Position numbers and translations under genes: made by a program. The notes beneath the pieces were generated by a model. The model saw nothing but the letters and a program-made list of their open reading frames with translations. It was not told the DNA's origin and did not search any database. This document shows, one piece after another, positions 21,456 to 30,471 of a stretch of DNA of 32,194 nt. The first letter of the stretch is position 1. Every line of letters begins with the position of its first letter. This stretch comes from Chlamydiota bacterium (lineage in GTDB: Bacteria > Chlamydiota > Chlamydiia > Chlamydiales > Rhabdochlamydiaceae), in NCBI GenBank assembly GCA_013287365.1, contig JABDDY010000006.1, forward strand, positions 1 to 32,194. Direction: 5' to 3'.

Positions 21456-22362
21456 AGGCTTTTGCCAGTTCCTCGTCAAATTCAGCAAGGAAAGAGGGGA
21501 AGGCCCAAGCGATCCAAGCGCGGAAAGGCAGCGCAATCTGAGCGATCTCTTCTCTGATAGAGTTTACCATTTTGGGGTCTTTTACAAGGCGCCCTACATC
21601 GAGCTTTATCGCCTTGTCTCCAAGAAAGCCGCAGTTATTGCCAATATCTGGGTCTCTATCGCAAAACCCTTTTTTTGCCCTGGCAGCAATCAGGGCAAAA
21701 AGAGAGCGACAAGCAGTTTTTGCCTCCTCTTTTTTTCCGGCGCTCAGGAGGGCATAGAGCCGATCTTGGGCTCTTTCTGCACGTCTTTGGATGATAAACT
21801 CAAAGTCGTCAAGAAAAAGGGTATAGTCACGATGGTTTTTGTCGTAGATCTGAAGGTTTGTCTTGAGATGGTCTGTGGGGAGCAAATGGAGATAGAGAAC
21901 CCCTGTTTCTTCAGGAAGCGTTTCAAAAGCGGCTTTATAGCTCATAAAATCGCGGCGCAGCTTCTCTGCCTTCTTTAAGACGCGCCCCTTGCGGAGGTGA
22001 TCGATCAAGCAAGGATGGTAAAGCCTTTGTTTAAAAAACTTGATCACATAGGCGCCGTCTTGGCTTACAAAGACGTGGGTCTGCGCTCCACAGGCCAAGT
22101 AGCTGTAGCTTTGAGAGAGCGCCTGTTTTAACTCGGCCTCTTCGGCAGGGGGTAGAGCTGATGTGGCAAAGGAAGGGTCGCTTTTATGCCTTGCTGAAAT
22201 AGCCTGTACTGAAAAAGCATCTGTTTTTCTCTGCGCTGCATAATCGATGAGCCCTAAAGCCAAGATGCAGAAAAAGACAAGTGCTACAAAAATAGAGGCG
22301 GTTTTTCTAGATAAAGGGAGGGAAGGGGCCTTTGACAAATGGGGGTCAAGCACAAGAGCCAT
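21445..22362 (-). CDS. Membrane-anchored divergent kinase-like protein, paralog C
   Basis: TM segment IFVALVFFCILALGLI; SYSYLACGAQTHVFVSQDGAYVIKFF; CDRDPDIGNNCGFLGDKAIKLDVGRL. Confidence 0.65.
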   Translation of the reverse strand: MALVLDPHLSKAPSLPLSRKTASIFVALVFFCILALGLIDYAAQRKTDAFSVQAISARHKSDPSFATSALPPAEEAELKQALSQSYSYLACGAQTHVFVSQDGAYVIKFFKQRLYHPCLIDHLRKGRVLKKAEKLRRDFMSYKAAFETLPEETGVLYLHLLPTDHLKTNLQIYDKNHRDYTLFLDDFEFIIQRRAERAQDRLYALLSAGKKEEAKTACRSLFALIAARAKKGFCDRDPDIGNNCGFLGDKAIKLDVGRLVKDPKMVNSIREEIAQIALPFRAWIAWAFPSFLAEFDEELAKACEI

Positions 22363-22384
22363 TATGAGCTTTTTCGCTTTAAAA

Positions 22385-23599
22385 TTAGAAGGAGAATTTA
22401 GCGAGATATTCGAGCACTTGTTCTGTCTCCGCCTCTTCTTCGGCCTGCCGTTTTTTAGCTTCTTCCTCGATTTTCACAAGGCTCTCCAAAAGCTCCAGAT
22501 ATTCGTTGATGCAGAGATTCAATTCCCGCTCAAGGAGGAGCTGAAGCTCCTCCTTTTGTTCCGTCTCATTCCAAAATAAATATTTTCTATAATAGTCGGG
22601 GTTTGCGTCTTCAGGGAAGGCCTTTACTAGAGCGCGCAGATTGCCTGGGGAAAAAGTCGGTAGCTGAGATTCTGCCCTCACGCTATTTTCAAAGTGCTCG
22701 TCATCTAAGCGAGGTGTCAGACTAATAAAAGAAATGGCTTGTTCGCTCAACATAGCGGGAATGGGATATGATGTTGCATATTTTGTGGCAGTGTGGCCAA
22801 GCCCTCCCAGTAGAATTTTTCTTTCTTTAAAAAAAGAGAGGTTGCTAAGCAGCTGCTGATGGCGATTCAACTCCTCGTTTGCAAGAAGTTCATGCCAACT
22901 GCGCCTCTGCTCCTTGATCTGTTCTAGCATGTTCTGGCCAAGGCCTAGGAAAATTCTCGCTTTGGCTAATTTGAAGTAGAGGGTAGAGGGATGCTCGCTT
23001 AATACTCTAGCTAGGTCTTCTTTCAAACTCTTCTGCTGCTCTATGGGGTAACCGCTCTTTATATAAGCCAATAGCTGCTCTGCAAGGGGGACAAAAGAGT
23101 GTCTGTCGGTCTCCTCTCTTAGTCGAAAGAATAGGCTCGAGCAAGTTAAAAATATTTTAAAAAATTTCTTTTGCTCTTCAACTAGAAAGAGATTGGTCTT
23201 TTCCCATAAGAAGCTTTGGATCTTTATGGTTACAAAACGCAGCTGGTTAGCATTTTCTACTAGGGTCACAAAGTTGTCCACGCACAAGTGGAATCTGTGG
23301 ATGAACTCGGCCATCCATTTGCGATGGGAAAATTTCGTATGGTCCTCTCCAATTAAAATCGTCGACGCTCTTTTCAAAAGGCTCCAGAGCGGTCCTGCGA
23401 GATTTGTTTCCCAAGTAAAGGTCTTTTTAACAAAATCTTCTAAATGAAAATAATGATTAAAGATAAGAAAATTATTTAATAGTCCATGTATTTCTTTATT
23501 TGTAGAACGTAAATTAATCAGATCTACGCGCTCTAATTCGTAGTAAATATTTTCTAATATTGTAATGTTTTGAATTTTAGTAATAGACATGAAATGCAT
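22385..23599 (-). CDS. Hypothetical protein with possible N-terminal F-box-like motif
   Basis: N-terminus ITILENIYYELERVDLINLRSTNKEIHGLLNN loosely matches an F-box; Glu-rich C-terminus (KIEEEAKKRQAEEEAETEQV). Confidence 0.5.
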   Translation of the reverse strand: MHFMSITKIQNITILENIYYELERVDLINLRSTNKEIHGLLNNFLIFNHYFHLEDFVKKTFTWETNLAGPLWSLLKRASTILIGEDHTKFSHRKWMAEFIHRFHLCVDNFVTLVENANQLRFVTIKIQSFLWEKTNLFLVEEQKKFFKIFLTCSSLFFRLREETDRHSFVPLAEQLLAYIKSGYPIEQQKSLKEDLARVLSEHPSTLYFKLAKARIFLGLGQNMLEQIKEQRRSWHELLANEELNRHQQLLSNLSFFKERKILLGGLGHTATKYATSYPIPAMLSEQAISFISLTPRLDDEHFENSVRAESQLPTFSPGNLRALVKAFPEDANPDYYRKYLFWNETEQKEELQLLLERELNLCINEYLELLESLVKIEEEAKKRQAEEEAETEQVLEYLAKFSF

Positions 23600-23643
23600 T
23601 ATATAAAATAACGCATAAAATTAAAAGAAAATTAATTTCATTT

Positions 23644-24516
23644 TTAATTTACGTTTTCTACTTCTTTTTGCAAATGGAGAGAAAGCTCCGGGGAGCGCTC
23701 GCCTAGCCAATGAACCAGTCGATCGCTGATTCTTATGATCTCGGGCTTATAGATGGCGGGATCTTTTCGAATCGGGTCTTGCGTAAAGCGTCCTCCGTCG
23801 ATCTGGATAGGATGGCCCTCTAACAGACCAAAATTGGTGCACAAATCAGGGTCTTTATCGAAAAGACCCTCTTCGCATCGCTTCTTGAGCAGTAAAACAA
23901 GCTCAGAAAGGGCGGTTTTTGCCTCTAGAATCTGATTTTGTGCCATCAGCTCTTCTAGAGCGGGGTAGAGTAATTTTGCCCTTTTTTGCAGGATAAATTC
24001 CATCTGATCGAGATCGACTAGATGGTAGACCCCGATTTTATCATAGAGGGGGATCTTGATCTTAAGTCCTTCTGACTTATTGAGATGTAGATAAATAAGA
24101 GCGGTCTCTTTCTGCAGGTGCTCATAGGCAAGTTTATAGCTTTGAAAGTCCTTTTCCTGCTTGATTTTGCGCCTTTCTAGACTTTGCTCTAGTCGCTTTT
24201 TTAAAGGAGAGGGAAGGGTAAAGAGCAGATTCGCAAGGAGGGTACGACTGCGATGATGGCGAAAGAATTTGAGCACGACCTCTCCATCTTGGGAGGCAAA
24301 GACATAGGCTTGAGCCCCCCTGCCTAGATAGGTAAAGGGTTGCTCAAGAAGGTGGCGGATTTCTTTTTCTTGCTGATTATCAATGGCTTGCGTCTCAAAC
24401 TGCGGATTAAAAGTCAGATTGGAGGCGATTTTAGAGGGGGTGAATCCATCTGTAGCTTTGTGGCAGAGTCGCTGGGTTGCGATAAAAATTATTACAAATA
24501 ATATGATCTTAAACAT
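23644..24516 (-). CDS. Membrane-anchored divergent kinase-like protein, paralog D
   Basis: N-terminal TM MFKIILFVIIFIA; PFTYLGRGAQAYVFASQDGEVVLKFF; FDKDPDLCTNFGLLEGHPIQIDGGRF. Confidence 0.65.
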   Translation of the reverse strand: MFKIILFVIIFIATQRLCHKATDGFTPSKIASNLTFNPQFETQAIDNQQEKEIRHLLEQPFTYLGRGAQAYVFASQDGEVVLKFFRHHRSRTLLANLLFTLPSPLKKRLEQSLERRKIKQEKDFQSYKLAYEHLQKETALIYLHLNKSEGLKIKIPLYDKIGVYHLVDLDQMEFILQKRAKLLYPALEELMAQNQILEAKTALSELVLLLKKRCEEGLFDKDPDLCTNFGLLEGHPIQIDGGRFTQDPIRKDPAIYKPEIIRISDRLVHWLGERSPELSLHLQKEVENVN

Positions 24517-24576
24517 TTGATTTTAATTACGCTTTTACTATAAAATTGCTCTTGTTAAAAACACAAGGATTAAACA

Positions 24577-25647
24577 ATGGCTGCCCAGCTTCTTTCCACT
24601 AGCTCCGCCTCTCCTGCAGTGGCTGGTAGCCTTACTCCTTTCGCAGTGGAGGTGCCTAATTGCTCTCCCGTTGTCTGTATTGCGCTTAAGGCACTCGGAG
24701 GCCTTGTCCTAGGACTTGGAGTCGGCGCGCTCATTGCTACGGTATTTTCCATTCCTTTTATTGTCGCAGGATCTGTCATGGCCACCATTGGTTTTATTGC
24801 TGGCCTGATTTATGGCTTCTATTCGCGGCCGCTTCCTCCTCTTGCCCAGTATTATCTGAAAACAATTGATCAGCTCGAGCAGGCTTTGCCGCCGGGCACA
24901 GTAAAAACGGCACTACTCGAAATTAAACCGATTTTAGCCCAACCGCCCCGCCCCATATTTGAGCAAAATTATCACCTCCATACACTTCACGATAGGCTGA
25001 CCATCATTACAGGTGAGGCAACACAGAGCCCTGCCATTCAAAATGTCTGGAAATGCTTCTTAGAGCGCTTACACAACTACCCCATGCAGATGCCAGATGG
25101 GCTCATCCACCATCTAGATACTCGGTTCGAACTAAAGCGCTTAGGAGGGGAAAAAATCCATTACGATGTGAGAAACGTTTTTTCTACGAATTCCGATTTT
25201 GACACAGTTCTTGCCAAGATTGTCGAGCTTGAAAAAGTCTGTTTTGGCAGATGTGGAACGTTTCCTCTAGAGAAGCTCAAAGAGCCAAACAAGTATGAGT
25301 TTTTGATTGCAGAATCTACTCAAGGTGAGGTTTTAGGATTTGCCTATTTCACAGAGGTAGAAGAAAAAGACAAGTCGAAAACCCTCCACCTCTGCGGACT
25401 AGCCCGCGATCCTGGTGCTTCACGCCTTGGTATTGGGGAGACTCTTTTAAAAGCTGCTTTTGCCTGGTTTTCAGACAGAGCTTTTTCCCTCGAAGTACGA
25501 GAGAGCCACGTGAAAGCGCGCAAGCTCTACGAGAATACTGGATTCATCTATGGAGAAAAAAAGCCCAATTACTACAACGAGCCCATAGAAGATGCTATCT
25601 CCATGAGACGTCCAGTTGATGGAGAAGCCCTTCTTAGTACAGGGTAA
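24577..25647 (+). CDS. Inc-like bilobed hydrophobic protein with C-terminal GNAT-family acetyltransferase domain
   Basis: Paired hydrophobic helices (ALKALGGLVLGLGVGALIATVF / IVAGSVMATIGFIAGLIYGFY); C-terminal LHLCGLARDPGASRLGIGETLLKAAFAWF...SLEVRESHVKARKLYENTGFIYGEKKPNYY typical of GNAT motif A/B. Confidence 0.75.
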   Translation: MAAQLLSTSSASPAVAGSLTPFAVEVPNCSPVVCIALKALGGLVLGLGVGALIATVFSIPFIVAGSVMATIGFIAGLIYGFYSRPLPPLAQYYLKTIDQLEQALPPGTVKTALLEIKPILAQPPRPIFEQNYHLHTLHDRLTIITGEATQSPAIQNVWKCFLERLHNYPMQMPDGLIHHLDTRFELKRLGGEKIHYDVRNVFSTNSDFDTVLAKIVELEKVCFGRCGTFPLEKLKEPNKYEFLIAESTQGEVLGFAYFTEVEEKDKSKTLHLCGLARDPGASRLGIGETLLKAAFAWFSDRAFSLEVRESHVKARKLYENTGFIYGEKKPNYYNEPIEDAISMRRPVDGEALLSTG

Positions 25648-26425
25648 ATTCCTTTTCGACATCGTTTGTCGGTCCGGCGACCGGGTTACCCTGCTCATCG
25701 GAAAGCTGCAGTCGCAGCGTATGAGTGCCTCTACTTAGGCCATAGATATAGTAAGGAGGCGAGCTTGTGAGGGTTCGCTCAATCTTTCCATCTAAAGTCA
25801 GCAGCACTTTATACCCATCTTTAGATAGCTCCGTATTACTGAGTAAAAAATCGAGAAGAATGGGCTTACCATAGGGAATGGCCCCTTGAGGCGTATTGTA
25901 GGTTAGGAAGGGGGCACTAAGGTCAATGGGAAAGGTAAAGCCTCCTGTATAGAAAACCGTCGCGATAAAGCAACCGCTTCCTTTTAAGCTTTCTCCATAA
26001 GAGCGGACGGGGAAGGCGCGGATGAGATGGGTGCCGTCTGAAAGGTCGTAGGGAACCACTTTGGCCAGTTTCTGGCTGTAGTAGATGTTGTTGTTATCAA
26101 GGCCATCAATGACAGAGACATAGATCGAAAGGGGAGGGCTCTCATCGATGATGACACGCACGCTTTGCCCTTGAGAGTCCTCTGCGACCTCTTTTCTGCG
26201 CTGAAAATCGCTTATCGTTGCAAGAGGATATCCATCGAGGCGCATTTGAAGCTGAACAGGCTGGGAAACGATTTGGCTCTCTTTTGGAAACGTCCAAAAG
26301 ATCTTGACGTTATCAGACTCAGGGGTTGGGGAAACGGGCACAATACGCACGGAAGAGGGGTTTGCTGCCGCTGCTTCTAAGGTCTGAAACAACAAACAGC
26401 CCAGCAATAATGCAATAAGTTTCAT
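25634..26425 (-). CDS. Predicted exported protein, beta-rich (possible Ig-like fold)
   Basis: Signal-peptide-like MKLIALLLGCLLFQTLEAAAA; repeated beta-strand pattern, RTLTSSPPYYIYGLSRGTHTLRLQLSDEQGNPV. Confidence 0.6.
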   Translation of the reverse strand: MKLIALLLGCLLFQTLEAAAANPSSVRIVPVSPTPESDNVKIFWTFPKESQIVSQPVQLQMRLDGYPLATISDFQRRKEVAEDSQGQSVRVIIDESPPLSIYVSVIDGLDNNNIYYSQKLAKVVPYDLSDGTHLIRAFPVRSYGESLKGSGCFIATVFYTGGFTFPIDLSAPFLTYNTPQGAIPYGKPILLDFLLSNTELSKDGYKVLLTLDGKIERTLTSSPPYYIYGLSRGTHTLRLQLSDEQGNPVAGPTNDVEKEFTLY

Positions 26426-26502
26426 AATCCCCCTTTCTTTTTACTTTTACTTATTTTCATATAAATTGTCTAGAATGTTCCATTCTGATAATTATTAAAT
26501 TA

Positions 26503-27489
26503 ATGGCGTGGGTTGTTCTCATTATTTTCCTCGGGCTTCTCTTTGACTACACAAATGGCTTCCACGATGTGGCCAATGTCGTCTCTACCATCATTGCGAC
26601 GGGCGTGCTCCGCCCCCTAGTAGCGATTGGAATGGCAGCTCTTCTCAATACCATCGGAGCGACCCAAGTGGGCGCTGTTGCCAGGACCATTGCAGAAGGG
26701 CTTGTCGACCAGACAGGGATAACAGAGGCCATTGTTGTCGCCGCTCTTTGTGGAGCCATTGTTTGGAACCTACTCTCGTGGGTCTTTGCCCTTCCGAGCA
26801 GCTCCTCCTATGCCCTCATTGGAGGGGTAATTGGAGCGGCGTGGAGAGGGGAGGGGAGCGGGATTGTTCACTGGGAGAGCCTAGCTAGCAAAGTGATCAT
26901 TCCCATGGCCATTGCTCCATTGCTTGGGTTTCTTTTAGCGCTCGGTCTCATGCGTTTTTTATTTTTTCTGCAGAGCAAAAAGAAGCTAGAGGCAAAAAAC
27001 CCTCTCTACAGCCGTCTCCAGATTGGATCTGCCGGTCTTGTCGCGCTTTCTCACGGCATGAACGACGCGCAAAAGAGCATGGGAATCATCACCCTTGGGC
27101 TTTTTGCAGCAAAGGCGTTGCCCTCTCTCTCGATTCCCCTCTGGGTGATTTTCGCATGCGCCCTCACAATGGGTCTTGGAACTGCTTGGGGAGGTCTGCG
27201 CATCATCCGAACGGTCGGGACGAAAATCACTCCAATGGTTCCCCTCCAAGGGTTTGCGGCAGAACTTTCCGCCTCGTCGGTGATTTTAACAGCCACCTTT
27301 CTGGGGATGCCACTGAGCTCTACCCAGATGATTGTAGGCAGTATAGCTGGGGTAGGAGTCGCTCGGCAAAAGCGAGAGGTCAACTGGACCATTGCCAGAA
27401 AAATTGCGCTGACCTGGATCCTCACCCTCCCCGGTTCTGCGCTCATCTCGGCATTTGCCTACACTCTTTATCTTGCCTTTAGGAAGTAG
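26503..27489 (+). CDS. PiT-family inorganic phosphate transporter
   Basis: DYTNGFHDVANVVSTIIATG and LSHGMNDAQKSMGIITLGL signature motifs; GGLRIIRTVGTKITPMVPLQGFAAELSAS. Confidence 0.93.
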   Translation: MAWVVLIIFLGLLFDYTNGFHDVANVVSTIIATGVLRPLVAIGMAALLNTIGATQVGAVARTIAEGLVDQTGITEAIVVAALCGAIVWNLLSWVFALPSSSSYALIGGVIGAAWRGEGSGIVHWESLASKVIIPMAIAPLLGFLLALGLMRFLFFLQSKKKLEAKNPLYSRLQIGSAGLVALSHGMNDAQKSMGIITLGLFAAKALPSLSIPLWVIFACALTMGLGTAWGGLRIIRTVGTKITPMVPLQGFAAELSASSVILTATFLGMPLSSTQMIVGSIAGVGVARQKREVNWTIARKIALTWILTLPGSALISAFAYTLYLAFRK

Positions 27490-27493
27490 ATTC

Positions 27494-29551
27494 ATGGAGA
27501 AGGAAAAGCTCAGCCTCATGGAGGCGGTTGATCACCTGGCTAGCATGTCAGAGATCGGCCCTACAACAACCATGCAAGAAGGGGAGGAGAGTGTCAATTG
27601 GGCCAGCCCCAAACAGGCGCTTGCCCACGCCTCTCTCATCCAAGAGGTCTTTCGCACGCTCTATCACTACCTTGTCGAGCTTGTCGAAAAAGAAAAAGAG
27701 AGACTTAAAAATCCAGAAACAGCACGTGGGGTCCAAGCTTTAGTTCTCATTGCACAAGAGGCTGTTCAAAAAATGGACAAGTATAGCGTCTTTGGACAAA
27801 GCGGGCGCCCTCTTGCAAAACTCTCTGAATACAAGCAGCTGCAAAAGTTCTATGAGGGCACAATCGCGCCTCTTCTAGAACTTCCCTCTCTTCCCAAAGA
27901 AGAGGGGACTGTGGAAGGGACAGTGCCACTGCTTGAGATAGAGAAAGAGGGGATTAAAAACCTAGAGGCCGTGCGTCGTGATGAGGAATATGAACTTTTC
28001 TTTATCCAAAGAGAGGATGGCAAGCCCTATTTCAACCGCGACCTACTGCGCCACCTCAAGCTTGTTGGCAATTTTGATCACCTTGTCGAATCTACCCAAA
28101 TCGAAGATCCCCTCCTCTACGCAAAAGTTCTCCAAGATAAGGAGGTCTACCTCGGGGCCTGCGCCATTTTAGAGAGTGCGCGCCCTCTAATCGATGAATT
28201 TTACAGAGAAAGACCCCATGCCAAAGAGAGCCCCTACTTAGGAGCGCTTAGCAAAACCCTCATGGCGCTTATGATGGCCGCTCATTCCGATAATTTACTC
28301 GAAAATAGCGGAGCTAAGGGATGCATTTCCTACTACAGCGATTTCCATAAATACCTGCGACAGACGCTTGCTACAAATGAGCATCAGGAACTCGAGACAA
28401 AGGAACCTTTTGATCGCCTTCTTCTTACCCTCACCCATCAGCTCTGCACCCTCTTTTTCATGCGCAAAGGCAATGGTGAGGAGGCCATTTCTTTCATCCA
28501 TAAACTCATCGAAAGGGGACTGATCCTCCATCCAGAAAAAGCGGAGGAAAACTTAAGCACAGCGACTCCCTTTTGGGCAGACTTTTTAAAAAATGATGCC
28601 GCGATTCGCGCTCTCTTCAAACAGTATCCAAGTGGCCCGCTTCTAAAAACGCTCGACGCTCTTCATGAAAATGTCGCCGAGGAGGGGTTTGATCCCCTTG
28701 GCCAAGAAAACTTTCCCTATGAGCTCTATTCCCTCCTTGTAGACGATCTTCACGTTACGGTTCTTCGCCTGCCGAGCCCCACAGCGCAAAAGCAGATCCA
28801 GAAGAGTGAAATTGCCCCTGAGTTTCTCGGGATGCTGCGCGAGTTTAAAGAAAAGAAAGCGCGCCACCTCCTCATCAACTTGCAGGACCGCACCTCATGG
28901 GAGGACCACTCGCGCTCCGAGCGGTTAGAAGAGCTCTCCAAAGAGGCAGAGTTTGCCTCAGCCCTGACCGTCGTCACCTTTCCGAAGCAAACAGACTTCT
29001 ACTTCCAGCAGCACGAGTATGAGTCCTTAAATGGTGCTCCCGTCTTTATCGAGCAGCTCCTGCTCCAGATCGCAGGGGGCAAGCAGTGCGGCTATTTTTT
29101 CCCCGAATCTCTTCCACCTAAGGAATTGGTAAAATTTAGCAAAGAGAGCGCTCACCTCATCCACGACCACTTTTTCGATGGCAAAGAGAGCCTAACTAGA
29201 GCCGAGCGCATCGATTTTATCGAGCTTTTCTTTCACTTCCTTGTTTTGAAACTCATCGAGTGGACCCGCTGCGATTCCTTGAGCTTTACCTGCAAAGATG
29301 CCCTTGATACAGGGGCGGCGGCAAGCGCCAGCTTTTACGCCATCTGCCATCTACTCTCCTCTGGACGGCAGTTCAAAGAAAAAGAGCGCGATGCATTGCT
29401 CTTTCTTTTCTACTACCCAGCTCTTGTCCTTCGCGAAAGAGCGATCGATCCCAAGAGACTGCGAAGAGCCGTTTCGGTCCTTGATCTGTTTGAGCAGAAG
29501 CATAAGGGGCTAAAGGGGGTAGTGAGTATTCGTTTTCCTAAAGAAAAGTAG
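27494..29551 (+). CDS. Large hypothetical protein immediately downstream of the phosphate transporter
   Basis: Long open frame, ATG at 27494 (MEKEKLSLMEAVDHL), 4 nt after the PiT stop; no family recognised. Confidence 0.75.
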   Translation: MEKEKLSLMEAVDHLASMSEIGPTTTMQEGEESVNWASPKQALAHASLIQEVFRTLYHYLVELVEKEKERLKNPETARGVQALVLIAQEAVQKMDKYSVFGQSGRPLAKLSEYKQLQKFYEGTIAPLLELPSLPKEEGTVEGTVPLLEIEKEGIKNLEAVRRDEEYELFFIQREDGKPYFNRDLLRHLKLVGNFDHLVESTQIEDPLLYAKVLQDKEVYLGACAILESARPLIDEFYRERPHAKESPYLGALSKTLMALMMAAHSDNLLENSGAKGCISYYSDFHKYLRQTLATNEHQELETKEPFDRLLLTLTHQLCTLFFMRKGNGEEAISFIHKLIERGLILHPEKAEENLSTATPFWADFLKNDAAIRALFKQYPSGPLLKTLDALHENVAEEGFDPLGQENFPYELYSLLVDDLHVTVLRLPSPTAQKQIQKSEIAPEFLGMLREFKEKKARHLLINLQDRTSWEDHSRSERLEELSKEAEFASALTVVTFPKQTDFYFQQHEYESLNGAPVFIEQLLLQIAGGKQCGYFFPESLPPKELVKFSKESAHLIHDHFFDGKESLTRAERIDFIELFFHFLVLKLIEWTRCDSLSFTCKDALDTGAAASASFYAICHLLSSGRQFKEKERDALLFLFYYPALVLRERAIDPKRLRRAVSVLDLFEQKHKGLKGVVSIRFPKEK

Positions 29552-29649
29552 GCTCGGTATACCCGACTTTTGCGTTTTTTGTATATTTAATTTTTTAAAT
29601 TGAAAAAATCCTCAGTAATTGGTAAAATGGCCCTCTAACGAGGTAAAAA

Positions 29650-30426
29650 ATGGCTATTCATCCAGCTGATAATCAAAAAAATAGTGCAATACCCTCTATT
29701 ACGAGTCAAACAAACAATACAAAGTTCCTTTATACCCAAAACGCAGCCTCTTCGATTGAGGGAAAAGCCTCCTCAAAAAACTGTCTAGAGACTTTTCTAG
29801 AGAGCTTAGCTTCTTGTGTTGCCTGCCTCATCAAATGGCTCTGGAGCTGGTGCCCTTCTGACAATACAGCCGATCAAGCGACCTCTACCCGTGCCACATT
29901 GTCCTCCATTAGGCCTCAATATCGGGTAGGAACAGGTTGGCTTTCTCAAGAGAAAATGAATCAATTGATCGATCAGCTTCTAGTTGCTTGTTTGGCCGAA
30001 TTTCCGGAACTGGCCACTTTTTTACAATGCTATGATTATGATGCTGTAGTGGATTATGAATTGAAGTTTCCAACGGGATACCGTCATGGAAGTGACTGCG
30101 TTCGCATAGAGCATGGAAAAATTCAAAATCACTCGCAGGACAGCCCTCTCGTCCCTCTAGCTTCTCATGAACTTGAAGATGAGAAAGGGAAACGCTGGAC
30201 AGATTGCACGCTAAAAATCATTATCGCTGTTCCGACCAAACAAGGATGGACTTTTTATCGCACTATCATGGAGCGGAAAGAGGAGTCTATTGAAGAACAT
30301 TATGTTACAAAAAAATTGCCCTTTTCCAATCTAAATGAAGCGGCCAACTTTGTTCGGAACCAATATCTAACTCAACAAGGGTTTGAGACATTTTGCGTTA
30401 AGCTTGGTCTACCAGCCGTTTGGTAG
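29650..30426 (+). CDS. Hypothetical protein, possibly effector-like
   Basis: ATG preceded by AACGAGGTAAAAA; S/T/N/Q-rich N-terminus then CLETFLESLASCVACLIKWLWSWC; no family recognised. Confidence 0.65.
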   Translation: MAIHPADNQKNSAIPSITSQTNNTKFLYTQNAASSIEGKASSKNCLETFLESLASCVACLIKWLWSWCPSDNTADQATSTRATLSSIRPQYRVGTGWLSQEKMNQLIDQLLVACLAEFPELATFLQCYDYDAVVDYELKFPTGYRHGSDCVRIEHGKIQNHSQDSPLVPLASHELEDEKGKRWTDCTLKIIIAVPTKQGWTFYRTIMERKEESIEEHYVTKKLPFSNLNEAANFVRNQYLTQQGFETFCVKLGLPAVW

Positions 30427-30471
30427 TCCAAAATCCCAAGTTTGTGATCCGCGCCTGGTGTAAAGAGAGGC

